Source: SpSt-398 sp033762195 (GTDB lineage Bacteria > Bacteroidota > Bacteroidia > Chitinophagales > Chitinophagaceae). From it: a stretch of 45,813 nt of DNA. Shown piece after piece: positions 17,461-24,439 of the stretch (positions are counted from its first letter, which is position 1; each line of letters begins with the position of its first letter). Where the stretch lies: positions 1 to 45,813 of the forward strand of contig JANRLV010000094.1 in NCBI GenBank assembly GCA_033762195.1, written 5' to 3'. Under the pieces are notes generated by a model. The model did not search any database. It was not told where the DNA came from and was given only the letters and a program-made list of their open reading frames with translations. The translations under genes were made by a program, and so were the position numbers.

Positions 17461-17463
17461 GAC

Positions 17464-17727
17464 ATGGCAAAGAATGAGATCAAATACCTGACCGCCATTA
17501 AAACCGATACGCACATTAAAAAGTACTGTCGGTTTAAAAAATATGGCATCCGCTACATTGACTACAAAGATGTAGAGTTCCTGAAGAAATTTTTGAATGA
17601 GCAGGGCAAGATGCTCCCTCGTCGGATCACTGGTAACTCTCTGAAGTATCAGCGTCTGGTGGGTGAAGCCATCAAAAAAGCCCGCCAGATGGCGTTATTG
17701 CCGTATGTAACCGATCTATTAAAATAA
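17464..17727 (+). CDS. rpsR: 30S ribosomal protein bS18
   Basis: This 87-residue basic protein contains KKYCRFKKYGIRYIDYKDVEFLKKFLNEQGKMLPRRITG, the bS18 core. It ends with GNSLKYQRLVGEAIKKARQMALLPY, the conserved C-terminal helix. It partners with bS6 on the 30S platform. The gene follows rpsF after 3 bp and has a GGAGG Shine-Dalgarno element 8 nt before the ATG. In Bacteroidota the bS18/bS6/bS21 cluster has been shown to hold the anti-SD of 16S rRNA, so an SD before this gene could matter for its control. Confidence 0.96.
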   Translation: MAKNEIKYLTAIKTDTHIKKYCRFKKYGIRYIDYKDVEFLKKFLNEQGKMLPRRITGNSLKYQRLVGEAIKKARQMALLPYVTDLLK

Positions 17728-17732
17728 GGAGG
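17725..17732 (+). promoter_or_regulatory. Perfect Shine-Dalgarno sequence of rplI (TAAGGAGG)
   Basis: TAAGGAGG is fully complementary to the usual 16S rRNA 3' end and ends 5 nt before the rplI ATG at 17738. Its first three bases are the rpsR stop codon. It is the strongest SD in the window. Confidence 0.75.
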
Positions 17733-17737
17733 AGCCC

Positions 17738-18184
17738 ATGGAAGTAATACTGATTCAAGACGTAGATCACCTGGGTGGCAAAAATGAGGTTGTACGGGTA
17801 CGCAATGGTTATGCCCGCAACTATCTGATCCCCCAGAAGAAAGCCGTGGAAGCCAACCCCGGAAACCGCAAACAACTCGACGAATGGTTGAAAGTGCAGA
17901 AGAAAAAAGAGGATGCCATGCTCGCCGAGATCAACAATGTGGTTGCCAAATTGAGCGAATCCCCGCTGAAAGTTGGTGCCAAAACCGGTACCAGTGGTAA
18001 GATTTTTGGTAGCGTAACCTCCCTGCAATTGAGCCGGGCCATCCGCGACCAAAAAGGCTATGAAATCGATCGTAAACGCATATCAATCAATGATGATGTA
18101 AAGGAACTCGGTTCCTATAAAGCCAGCATTGACTTTGGCGGCGGAAAAACGACCGAAGTGGAATTTGAAGTGGTGGCTGAATAA
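17738..18184 (+). CDS. rplI: 50S ribosomal protein bL9
   Basis: This 148-residue protein has the bL9 N-domain MEVILIQDVDHLGGKNEVV...VRNGYARNYLIPQKKA, a long charged connecting helix (about 40-75) and a C-domain including KIFGSVTSLQLSRAI. bL9 binds 23S rRNA near the L1 stalk and helps keep the reading frame. It is the last gene of rpsF-rpsR-rplI, preceded by a perfect SD and followed by an intrinsic terminator. Confidence 0.96.
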   Translation: MEVILIQDVDHLGGKNEVVRVRNGYARNYLIPQKKAVEANPGNRKQLDEWLKVQKKKEDAMLAEINNVVAKLSESPLKVGAKTGTSGKIFGSVTSLQLSRAIRDQKGYEIDRKRISINDDVKELGSYKASIDFGGGKTTEVEFEVVAE

Positions 18185-18208
18185 CTGATTCTATCTTAAC
18201 GATTTATA

Positions 18209-18237
18209 AAATCCGCTGATTTTCAGCGGATTTTTTT
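18209..18237 (+). terminator. Intrinsic terminator of rpsF-rpsR-rplI
   Basis: AAATCCGCTGA (18209-18219) and TCAGCGGATTT (18223-18233) form a perfect 11-bp stem with a TTT loop, running into seven T. It is 25 bp after the rplI stop. Confidence 0.9.
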
Positions 18238-18394
18238 GTTCTGATAATTTTCTGTAAAAAAATACGTTATTTTGTACTGTATTGGTGCTCTGTCAGTTTC
18301 ACAAGTCTTCTGAACGATTCCTTTTTTTCCAGCGAATGTTCGAAGGTTGATTGTTTCACTGTTGCACTATTTTTTATTTAAAACCTTTTTTTTC
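18238..18394 (+). other. Long leader region of the RRM protein gene
   Basis: This 157-bp non-coding stretch between the rplI terminator and the RRM gene holds GTTATTTTG near 18267-18275, close to but not exactly a -7 box (one base short). If transcription starts there, the 5' leader is over 100 nt. That is long for this phylum and would leave room for cold-shock-type or autoregulatory control. No defined structure was recognised. Confidence 0.35.
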
Positions 18395-18772
18395 ATGAAC
18401 ATTTACGTAGGAAACCTTAGTTGGGGTCTCAAAGATCAGGACTTGTCCAACTTATTTGCACAATTTGGCGAGGTGAGCTCCGCCAAAATCGTTACCGACA
18501 AATTCACCCAGCGCAGCAAAGGGTTCGGTTTTGTAGAAATGCCGAACGACGAAGAAGCGCAAGCGGCAATCGCACAGCTGAATGGCAGCGAAGTAGAAGG
18601 CCGTAACCTGGTCGTGAATGAAAGCCGTCCTAAAGAAGGCGGTAGCGGCGGCAGCGGTGGATTCAAGAAGAGAAGCTTTGGCGGTGGCGGCGGTGGCGGC
18701 TTCCGTAAAGGCGGCAACGGCGGCGGCGGTGGTTATAACCGCGACCGTGGTGGATTCAGAGATAATTACTGA
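18395..18772 (+). CDS. RRM-domain RNA-binding protein with glycine-rich tail
   Basis: This 125-residue protein has one RNA recognition motif (about 1-80) with RNP2 IYVGNL at 2-7 and RNP1 KGFGFVEM at about 40-47, both intact. An RGG/Gly-rich tail (about 85-125: FKKRSFGGGGGGGFRKGG, RDRGGF) adds nonspecific RNA affinity. Bacteroidota lack Hfq in many lineages, and small RRM proteins of this kind (for example the Rbp proteins of Bacteroides) act as global RNA binders; that link is by family. The ATG at 18395 gives the standard start MNIYVGNLSW. An upstream in-frame ATG at 18347 would add 16 hydrophobic residues and is not favoured. Confidence 0.9.
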   Translation: MNIYVGNLSWGLKDQDLSNLFAQFGEVSSAKIVTDKFTQRSKGFGFVEMPNDEEAQAAIAQLNGSEVEGRNLVVNESRPKEGGSGGSGGFKKRSFGGGGGGGFRKGGNGGGGGYNRDRGGFRDNY

Positions 18773-18800
18773 GCCTCTTTATAAGTCCTTGTAAAAAGAA

Positions 18801-18825
18801 AAGTCCTCCTTTGGAGGACTTTTTT
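18801..18825 (+). terminator. Intrinsic terminator of the RRM protein gene
   Basis: AAGTCCTCC (18801-18809) and GGAGGACTT (18813-18821) pair perfectly around TTT and continue into a T-run. It lies 28 bp after the stop codon, immediately before heptad array E. Confidence 0.88.
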
Positions 18826-18831
18826 GTTTTT

Positions 18832-19041
18832 GGAGGAGGATGATGGATGTTGGATGTTGGATGTTGGATGTTGGAGGACAGATGACGGAGGACAGATGAC
18901 AGATGACAAATGAAAGCCACCCTCCGCCCTCCGTCATCCAACATCCATCATCCAACATCCAACATCCAACATCCAACATCCGTCATCCCTCATCCGTCAT
19001 CCGTCCTCCGTCCTCCGTCCTCCGTCATCCGTCATCCACGA
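18832..19041. repeat. Heptad array E: 30 unbroken 7-bp units in two complementary arms
   Basis: Exactly 210 bp divide into 30 heptads without a phase break. The left arm (18832-18915, 12 units) is purine-rich, GATGTTG and GATGACA type. The right arm (18916-19041, 18 units) is the complementary type, TCCAACA and TCCGTCA. The phase is kept across the turn at GCCACCC. Four identical GATGTTG units oppose a run of TCCAACA units. The array ends 11 bp before the priA -7 box. It has no spacers, so it is not CRISPR. Confidence 0.9.
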
Positions 19042-19052
19042 CGCTAAATCCT

Positions 19053-19060
19053 TAGCTTTG
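19053..19060 (+). promoter_or_regulatory. -7 box of priA, predicting a nearly leaderless mRNA
   Basis: TAGCTTTG is an exact TAnnTTTG match that ends only 6 bp before the priA ATG at 19067. Transcription would start at or next to the start codon. The -33 position falls in the last heptads of array E. Confidence 0.5.
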
Positions 19061-19066
19061 CCCCCT

Positions 19067-21520
19067 ATGTCCAACCGTTACGCCGAGATCATCATTCCGT
19101 TGGCCCTGCCCAAGAACTATACCTGGCAGGTACCAGCCTCTATGGCCGAAGCGGTAAAGCCCGGTATCAGGGTGGAGGTGAACCTGGGCAAGAATAAAAA
19201 ATACGCCGGTATTGTCAAGCGGATCCACCAGGAGAAACCGGAATTCTTTGAGCCCAAAGAAATTTTGAATGTGCTGGATGCTGAACCAGTGGTGTACGAA
19301 AGCCAACTCCGGCTCTGGGAATGGATGGCATCCTACTATATGTGCAGTGAAGGAGAGGTGATGGCAGCGGCCCTGCCTTCGCATTTCAAACTGAGCTCGG
19401 AAACGATCGTCGTGTTTAACGAAGAATTTGGTGAGGATTTTTCTACCCTTGATCATGATGAATACCTGGTCGGGGAAGCCTTATTGATCAAGAAAGAACT
19501 TTCCATTTCGGAAGTACAACAGCTCCTGGATTCCTCCCATGTTTACCCGGTCATCAATCGGTTGATACAGAAAAAACTGGCGCATGTATGGGAAGCACTG
19601 AAGAATTCCTATACCCCCAAGAAAGAGCATTTTGTGGTGCTGGAAGCAGTGTATAAAGAAGAAGAAAAGCTGGCGGAGCTGCTGAACAACTGGTCCCGTG
19701 CCCCCAAACAAATGGAATTGTTACTTTCTTATCTCCATTTGGAAAAGACAGAAGGTGAAGTAACTCGTCCTTCCCTGTTGAAAAAATCGGGCGCCAGTGA
19801 AGCACAACTCAAAGGGCTGGTGGAAAAAGGGATCCTGCGCGTGGAAAAAAGAGAGGTGGACAGGATCAGGTATCTCGCGCCTCATGTTCAAATTGATTTT
19901 GAATTGTCACCCGCCCAGGAGCAGGCCTGGAAGGAGGTGAAACAACAACTGCAGGAAAAATCAGCTTGTCTGCTGCATGGCGTTACCTCCAGCGGTAAGA
20001 CACAACTTTATATCAAACTTATTGAAGAGCAGATTGGAAAAGGTAAACAGGTGCTTTATATGTTACCCGAGATCGCCCTGACCTCTCAGATCATCCGGCG
20101 TTTACAAAGACATTTCGGGGGATACATCGGCATCTATCATTCGCGGTTCAATCAGAATGAGCGAGTGGAGATCTGGAATAAAGTGAGATCAGGGGAACTA
20201 AAGATCGTATTGGGGGCCCGCTCCTCTATTTTTCTACCCTACCAGGACCTGGGTCTGGTCATCGTGGATGAAGAGCATGATTCCTCCTTTAAACAACAGG
20301 ATCCTGCCCCCCGCTACCATGGCCGTGATGCCGCTATTTTCTTTGCCTCCATGTTTCCCGGGTCAAAGGTCCTGCTTGGATCTGCAACCCCTGCACTGGA
20401 AACCTATCACAATGCCCGGCAGGGGAAATATGGCCTGGTTGAATTGATGGAAAGATATGGAGAGGTCAATCTACCACCCATCGAGTTTATCGATACACGC
20501 AAACTGGTACAAAAGGACAGGAATAAGATCATTCTCTCCGAACCGCTCACAGAAGCCATCACGGAAGTTTTGCAAAGAGGTCGACAGATCATCCTTTTTC
20601 AAAACCGAAGAGGATATTCACCTCTGCAGATTTGTATGGCCTGTGGATGGATACCACAATGCCGGTATTGTGATGTTTCCCTCACCTTTCATAAACTGAC
20701 GAATAAACTGGTTTGTCATTATTGCGGTACTACGTATCCACCCGTGATCACTTGTGCGGCCTGTGGCAGCCATCAATTCATGCAGAAGAACTTTGGTACT
20801 GAGCGGATCGAAGAACAATTGCAGGAAACCTTTCCCGAAGCCCGTATTGCCCGCATGGATGTAGATACGGTCCGGGGTAAAAATGCACATGATACCCTGA
20901 TCCAGCAGTTTGAGAATGGCCGGGTTGATATCCTGGTGGGCACGCAGATGGTGGTAAAGGGACTGGATTTTGATAGTGTCGATCTGGTTGGCGTATTGGA
21001 TGCAGACGGGTTATTGCATTTCGCTGAATTCAGGGTCAATGAACGTGCCTTTCAATTATTGGAGCAGGTGAGTGGTCGGGCTGGCCGAAAGGAGGCCACA
21101 GGAAAGGTGCTGATCCAAACCATGCAACCGCAACATCCGGTGCTGCAATTTGTCCAGCAACATGATTATAAAGGTTTTTTTGAGGCGGAAATAAAAAGCC
21201 GCCAGCAATTTCATTATCCACCCTTATCGCGATTGATCCACTTAGGATTTAAACACAAGTTCAAAGAGGTGGTGGAAAAAGCGGCAGAACGTTTTGCCCA
21301 ATCCTTACATAATAAATACGGAAACTATCTTGTAGGCCCTGCAGAACCCGTTGTAGGCCGTGTACGGAATCAATACCTGATGGAGTTACTGCTCAAACTT
21401 CCGCGCGATACAAAACTCATCGCGCAATGCAAACGCGATATACTCGAGCAGATCGCCATCCTGCACCAGGACAAAAGCTTTCGGAGTGTGACGGTGGTGC
21501 CGGATGTGGATGTGGTTTGA
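19067..21520 (+). CDS. priA: Primosomal replication restart helicase PriA
   Basis: This 817-residue protein reloads the replicative helicase at collapsed forks. An N-terminal DNA-binding domain comes first. The helicase core follows with Walker A GVTSSGKT (about 304-312), the DEAH-type box DEEHDSSFKQ (about 400), and motif VSGRAGRKEATGKVLIQT near the end. The zinc-binding insertion (about 523-568) has its Cys pairs CMAC, CRYC, CHYC and CAAC, all intact. The ATG at 19067 is preferred to a TTG at 19058 that overlaps the promoter box. The gene stands alone between heptad arrays E and F, whose facing arms share 17 bp in inverted orientation. Confidence 0.95.
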   Translation: MSNRYAEIIIPLALPKNYTWQVPASMAEAVKPGIRVEVNLGKNKKYAGIVKRIHQEKPEFFEPKEILNVLDAEPVVYESQLRLWEWMASYYMCSEGEVMAAALPSHFKLSSETIVVFNEEFGEDFSTLDHDEYLVGEALLIKKELSISEVQQLLDSSHVYPVINRLIQKKLAHVWEALKNSYTPKKEHFVVLEAVYKEEEKLAELLNNWSRAPKQMELLLSYLHLEKTEGEVTRPSLLKKSGASEAQLKGLVEKGILRVEKREVDRIRYLAPHVQIDFELSPAQEQAWKEVKQQLQEKSACLLHGVTSSGKTQLYIKLIEEQIGKGKQVLYMLPEIALTSQIIRRLQRHFGGYIGIYHSRFNQNERVEIWNKVRSGELKIVLGARSSIFLPYQDLGLVIVDEEHDSSFKQQDPAPRYHGRDAAIFFASMFPGSKVLLGSATPALETYHNARQGKYGLVELMERYGEVNLPPIEFIDTRKLVQKDRNKIILSEPLTEAITEVLQRGRQIILFQNRRGYSPLQICMACGWIPQCRYCDVSLTFHKLTNKLVCHYCGTTYPPVITCAACGSHQFMQKNFGTERIEEQLQETFPEARIARMDVDTVRGKNAHDTLIQQFENGRVDILVGTQMVVKGLDFDSVDLVGVLDADGLLHFAEFRVNERAFQLLEQVSGRAGRKEATGKVLIQTMQPQHPVLQFVQQHDYKGFFEAEIKSRQQFHYPPLSRLIHLGFKHKFKEVVEKAAERFAQSLHNKYGNYLVGPAEPVVGRVRNQYLMELLLKLPRDTKLIAQCKRDILEQIAILHQDKSFRSVTVVPDVDVV

Positions 21521-21522
21521 GG

Positions 21523-21912
21523 GAGGAGAGAGGACAGAGGACGGAGGTTGGATGACAGATGACGAATGACGGATGACGGATGACGGAGGACAGATGACGG
21601 ATGGCGGAGGCTTGCTGTGCGAGACCTCTGGTCTCGCACCTTTCTCCCGTCGCCTCTGGCGACAATAATAAAACAAGACAATATTTAACTGTACTATAAT
21701 CGAGTCGCCAGAGGCGACAAGACAATCGTGCGAGACCAGAGGTCTCGCACAGCAAGCCTCCGCCATCCGTCATCTGTCATCTGTCATCTGTCATCCGTCA
21801 TCCGTCATCCGTCATCTGTCATCTGTCATCTGTCATCTGTCATCTGTCATCTGTCATCTGTCATCTGTCCTCCGTCATCTGTCCTCCGCCATCTGTCATC
21901 CAAAATCCGTCA
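21523..21912. repeat. Heptad array F: two-armed array around a nested palindromic core
   Basis: The left arm has 12 heptads (21523-21606, GATGACG/GAGGACA type). The right arm has exactly 22 heptads (21759-21912, TCTGTCA/TCCGTCA type). A 152-bp core separates them. The whole is an imperfect inverted repeat about 390 bp long and fills the gap between priA and the QueD-like gene, whose stop codon (21910-21912) is inside the last heptad. The unit is shared with array E, on the other side of priA. Confidence 0.9.
21589..21778. repeat. Nested palindromic element inside array F (51-bp perfect inverted repeat)
   Basis: Positions 21589-21639 and 21728-21778 are perfect reverse complements over 51 bp. 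Each holds a 23-bp palindrome with arms GTGCGAGACC and GGTCTCGCAC around TCT or AGA (21617-21639, 21728-21750). Inside lie two copies of a second palindrome, GTCGCC and GGCGAC around TCT or AGA (21649-21663, 21704-21718). Both palindromes share the centre CCTCTGG. The 40-bp middle (21664-21703) is AT-rich and single-copy. ACAAGACAAT occurs twice (21673-21682, 21717-21726). It resembles a REP/MITE-like mobile palindrome; no transposase gene is present here. Confidence 0.85.
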
Positions 21913-22338
21913 CCCCTCCTCCCACTCCGCATACGAATCTCCGGTTTCGAACAAGACTAATTTCTTTAAATCAACCCCGGCGGGGAGGAATTCGATCAGT
22001 TGTTTGCGAATGTATAAGAGGAGGTTTTCTGCCGATGGTTCGGCATCAAAGATGATAAGGTTGTGCAAGGCCAGACAGGCCGGGTTTTGCTCCGTGTATT
22101 CCCGGGAAAGAAGAAGGGAATGGTCAAGGACCTGAATGATATTTTCCTGCACGATCTTTTTGATCATTTTGAAATCAACGAGGATGCCGGGTGAAGGGAT
22201 ATAGTCTTCCACCGTTTCATTTGTTCCAATGGTCACATGCAGGGTATAGGTATGCCCGTGAATGTTCTTACAGGGCCCATTGTATTGAGAAAGGGCATGC
22301 GCCATTTCAAAACGGAATATCTTGGTGAGTCGGATCAT
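21910..22338 (-). CDS. queD: 6-pyruvoyl-tetrahydropterin synthase / QueD family protein
   Basis: This 142-residue T-fold enzyme has the zinc-binding histidines His14 (FEMAHAL), His27 and His29 (HGHTY), plus Cys23 just before them. A further His lies in the motif LDHSLLL, and the late Glu in FETGDSYAEW binds the pterin. In most bacteria this family makes 6-carboxy-tetrahydropterin for queuosine synthesis (QueD), and that is the likely role here; a pterin-synthase role is possible. No other queuosine genes are in the window. The stop codon lies in the last heptad of array F, so the C-terminus (YAEWEEG) may have been trimmed or extended by the repeat. Confidence 0.85.
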   Translation of the reverse strand: MIRLTKIFRFEMAHALSQYNGPCKNIHGHTYTLHVTIGTNETVEDYIPSPGILVDFKMIKKIVQENIIQVLDHSLLLSREYTEQNPACLALHNLIIFDAEPSAENLLLYIRKQLIEFLPAGVDLKKLVLFETGDSYAEWEEG

Positions 22339-22462
22339 GGTAGTTCAATTCAAATGTCAACCTACAAAGGTTGCAACGGTTACCCAACACCGCATGATCT
22401 GTCTCATCCAGAGGATTGATAATTGTCAGCTCACTTCCATTTTTAGCTGCAAAGGCTTGGGT

Positions 22463-22470
22463 TAACTTTG
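22463..22470 (+). promoter_or_regulatory. Possible -7 box for the U32 operon
   Basis: TAACTTTG is an exact TAnnTTTG match 18 bp before the ATG at 22489. The -33 region holds T-rich sequence but no TTTG. Confidence 0.48.
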
Positions 22471-22488
22471 CAGCGATCATTTCTGCCA

Positions 22489-23739
22489 ATGACAACTTCC
22501 AAAACAAATGTAAAATTGCTGGCACCGGCCGGGTCCATGGACTGTATAACTGCAGCCATCAATGCGGGTGCCGACGCCATCTATTTCGGGGTGGAGCAAT
22601 TGAATATGCGTACCCGTTCCTCGGACGGATTTTCGATCGGGGATATCCAAGAGGTGGTACGGATCTGTCATGCATCAGGTGTAAAGGCCTACCTCACGCT
22701 GAACACGGTGATGTATGATCATGACCTACGCCTGTTACAACTAATTTTAAAAGAGGCAGGGGATCAGGGTATTGACGCTGTCATTGCGGCCGATGTTTCC
22801 GTATTTCAGCAATGCATGGCCTTGGGTATCCCGGTACACGTATCCACACAGGCCAATATCAGCAATCTCGCCGCTGTTGAATTCTATGCGCGTTTCTCCG
22901 ACCTGGTGGTTTTGGCCCGGGAGTTGACGCTCCAGCAGATCGCCCATATCACAGCTGAGATAAAGCGCAAAGACATTCGCGGGATATCGGGAGAACCTAT
23001 GCAAGTGGAGATATTCGTTCACGGCGCTTTGTGTATGGCTATTTCCGGAAAATGTTACCTCAGTCTTCACTCCCAATGGGCTTCTGCTAACAGGGGTGCC
23101 TGTGTGCAAAACTGCAGAAGGCCATATAAAGTGGCCGATGCGGAGACGGGCGAAGAGTTATTGATCGATAATGAGTATATCATGTCTCCCAAAGACCTTT
23201 GTACCATCGGGGTGCTCGATCAGATTCTGGAGACAGGTGTGGATGTACTCAAGATCGAAGGCCGGAGTAAAGGCGCTGATTATGTTTTTGAAACCACCCG
23301 ATGTTACAAAGAAGCGATTACGGCCATTGAAGAAGGATCTTATACCCCCACAAAAATTGAAGACTGGCTGAAACGACTGGATACCGTGTATAACCGGGGC
23401 TTCTGGGAGGGGTATTATGCTGGTCATGCGACGGGAGAATGGACTTCCACACCTGGTTCTATCTCAACGGAGAAAAAGACCTATGTAGCCAGGGGTGTGA
23501 AATATTATGGAAAAATTGGGGTAGGGGAGTTTGATATTGAGACGGGAAGCCTCGAGCAGGGAGATACCGTCATGCTGATCGGAAATGCGCATGGAATGGT
23601 GAAAATGAAACTGGAACCACTCATGGTCAATGGCCAACCTTCGGAAAAAGCGAAAAAAGGAGATAAGATCACGATCCCCGTGGCGACCAAGGTAGCCCCG
23701 GGCGATAAATTATATAAGATCACTGAAGCCAATGCCTAA
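22489..23739 (+). CDS. U32 family protein, probable tRNA U34 hydroxylase TrhP-like
   Basis: This 416-residue protein is labelled peptidase U32 by family but resembles TrhP (YegQ), which makes 5-hydroxyuridine at tRNA position 34. It has KLLAPAGSMDCITAAINAGADAIYFG at the N-terminus and LKIEGRSKGADYVFETTRCYK in the centre. Four cysteines in LCMAISGKCYLS and RGACVQNCRRPY (about residues 182, 189, 205 and 209) are the proposed [4Fe-4S] ligands. Length (about 410-450) fits TrhP rather than the RlhA long form. The next gene, a ferredoxin, overlaps its stop by 8 bp, so an electron-transfer partner is plausible. The ATG at 22489 is preferred over a TTG at 22468 that is part of the promoter box. Confidence 0.85.
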   Translation: MTTSKTNVKLLAPAGSMDCITAAINAGADAIYFGVEQLNMRTRSSDGFSIGDIQEVVRICHASGVKAYLTLNTVMYDHDLRLLQLILKEAGDQGIDAVIAADVSVFQQCMALGIPVHVSTQANISNLAAVEFYARFSDLVVLARELTLQQIAHITAEIKRKDIRGISGEPMQVEIFVHGALCMAISGKCYLSLHSQWASANRGACVQNCRRPYKVADAETGEELLIDNEYIMSPKDLCTIGVLDQILETGVDVLKIEGRSKGADYVFETTRCYKEAITAIEEGSYTPTKIEDWLKRLDTVYNRGFWEGYYAGHATGEWTSTPGSISTEKKTYVARGVKYYGKIGVGEFDIETGSLEQGDTVMLIGNAHGMVKMKLEPLMVNGQPSEKAKKGDKITIPVATKVAPGDKLYKITEANA

Positions 23740-23953
23740 GCTCATTCAATACCGGGATAAATGCATTGGTTGTGGAATTTGTCATCAATTACAACCGGCC
23801 TGGTGGCGGATGTCAAAAAGGGATGGGAAAGCCACGCTGGTAAAAGGAGAAAAGAAAAATCAAACCTATGTACGGGAAATTCCACAGGATGAAGAGGGAC
23901 TTGCCAGGCGGGTGGTTCGGGATTGCCCCGTGCGTATCATAAAATGGGTATGA
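23732..23953 (+). CDS. Single-cluster [4Fe-4S] ferredoxin
   Basis: This 73-residue protein has exactly four cysteines, C11-x2-C14-x2-C17 (CIGCGICH) and C65 in DCPVRI, spaced as in a single [4Fe-4S] ferredoxin. The central part is charged and lacks the second cluster motif. It overlaps the U32 gene by 8 bp and the following gene by 4 bp (ATGA), so all three should be translated together. The tight linkage suggests it delivers electrons to, or matures with, the U32 iron-sulfur enzyme; that is inference. Confidence 0.88.
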   Translation: MPKLIQYRDKCIGCGICHQLQPAWWRMSKRDGKATLVKGEKKNQTYVREIPQDEEGLARRVVRDCPVRIIKWV

Positions 23954-24372
23954 ACAAGGATATCATTCAATTCATCCGGAAACAAAAAACAGCCACGGTC
24001 TGTACCGTTGACGAACAGGGAAATCCCTATTGCTTTAGTTGTTTCTATGTTTTTGACGAAGAAAAAGCCATTTTAATTTATAAAACCCACGCCGATTCGC
24101 ACCATGTGCCGATGATGCAGGTAAAAAAGGAGGTCGCCGGTTCGATCCTGCCCGGTAAAGCGGATCCGGTTATCGTCAGAGGCATCCAGTTTGAAGGTAT
24201 AGTGATCCCCTCTTCTGACCCGTCTGCAGTCCATGCCTCCCGTGATTATCATTTACGGTACCCCTTTGCCCTGGCCATGGGTGGAGATATCTGGGTGATC
24301 CGCTTGCAACATATAAAAATGACGGATAGCAGCAAAGGCTTTGGCACCAAGATCGAATGGACAAGGGATTAA
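23950..24372 (+). CDS. Pyridoxamine 5'-phosphate oxidase-like (split-barrel flavin-binding) protein
   Basis: This 140-residue protein has the split-barrel pattern of the PNPOx-like/UPF0306 (YhbP) group: FIRKQKTATVCTVDEQGNPY, then CFYVFDEEKAILIYKT, then GIQFEGIVI. Such proteins bind FMN or F420 in other lineages, but the ligand here is not known. The ATG at 23950 overlaps the ferredoxin stop (ATGA); another ATG at 23944 is two codons upstream. A role beside the U32 enzyme and ferredoxin, for example as a flavin-linked electron donor, is possible but unproven. Confidence 0.75.
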   Translation: MNKDIIQFIRKQKTATVCTVDEQGNPYCFSCFYVFDEEKAILIYKTHADSHHVPMMQVKKEVAGSILPGKADPVIVRGIQFEGIVIPSSDPSAVHASRDYHLRYPFALAMGGDIWVIRLQHIKMTDSSKGFGTKIEWTRD

Positions 24373-24404
24373 ATTTACATACTGCCTTGACCGGAAACTG
24401 TAAA

Positions 24405-24435
24405 TTGACTATTCCGCATTTTCTTTCCACCTTTG
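24405..24435 (+). promoter_or_regulatory. Promoter of murB, predicting leaderless mRNA
   Basis: TTG (24405-24407), then 20 bp, then CACCTTTG (24428-24435), one mismatch from TAnnTTTG. The box ends 4 bp before the murB ATG, so transcription would start at about the A of the ATG. Confidence 0.52.
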
Positions 24436-24439
24436 CCAT

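Noticed and set aside
18832..21912. CRISPR-like arrays on both sides of priA
   Set aside because: The repeat unit is only 7 bp, contiguous and degenerate, with no spacers and no cas genes in the window.
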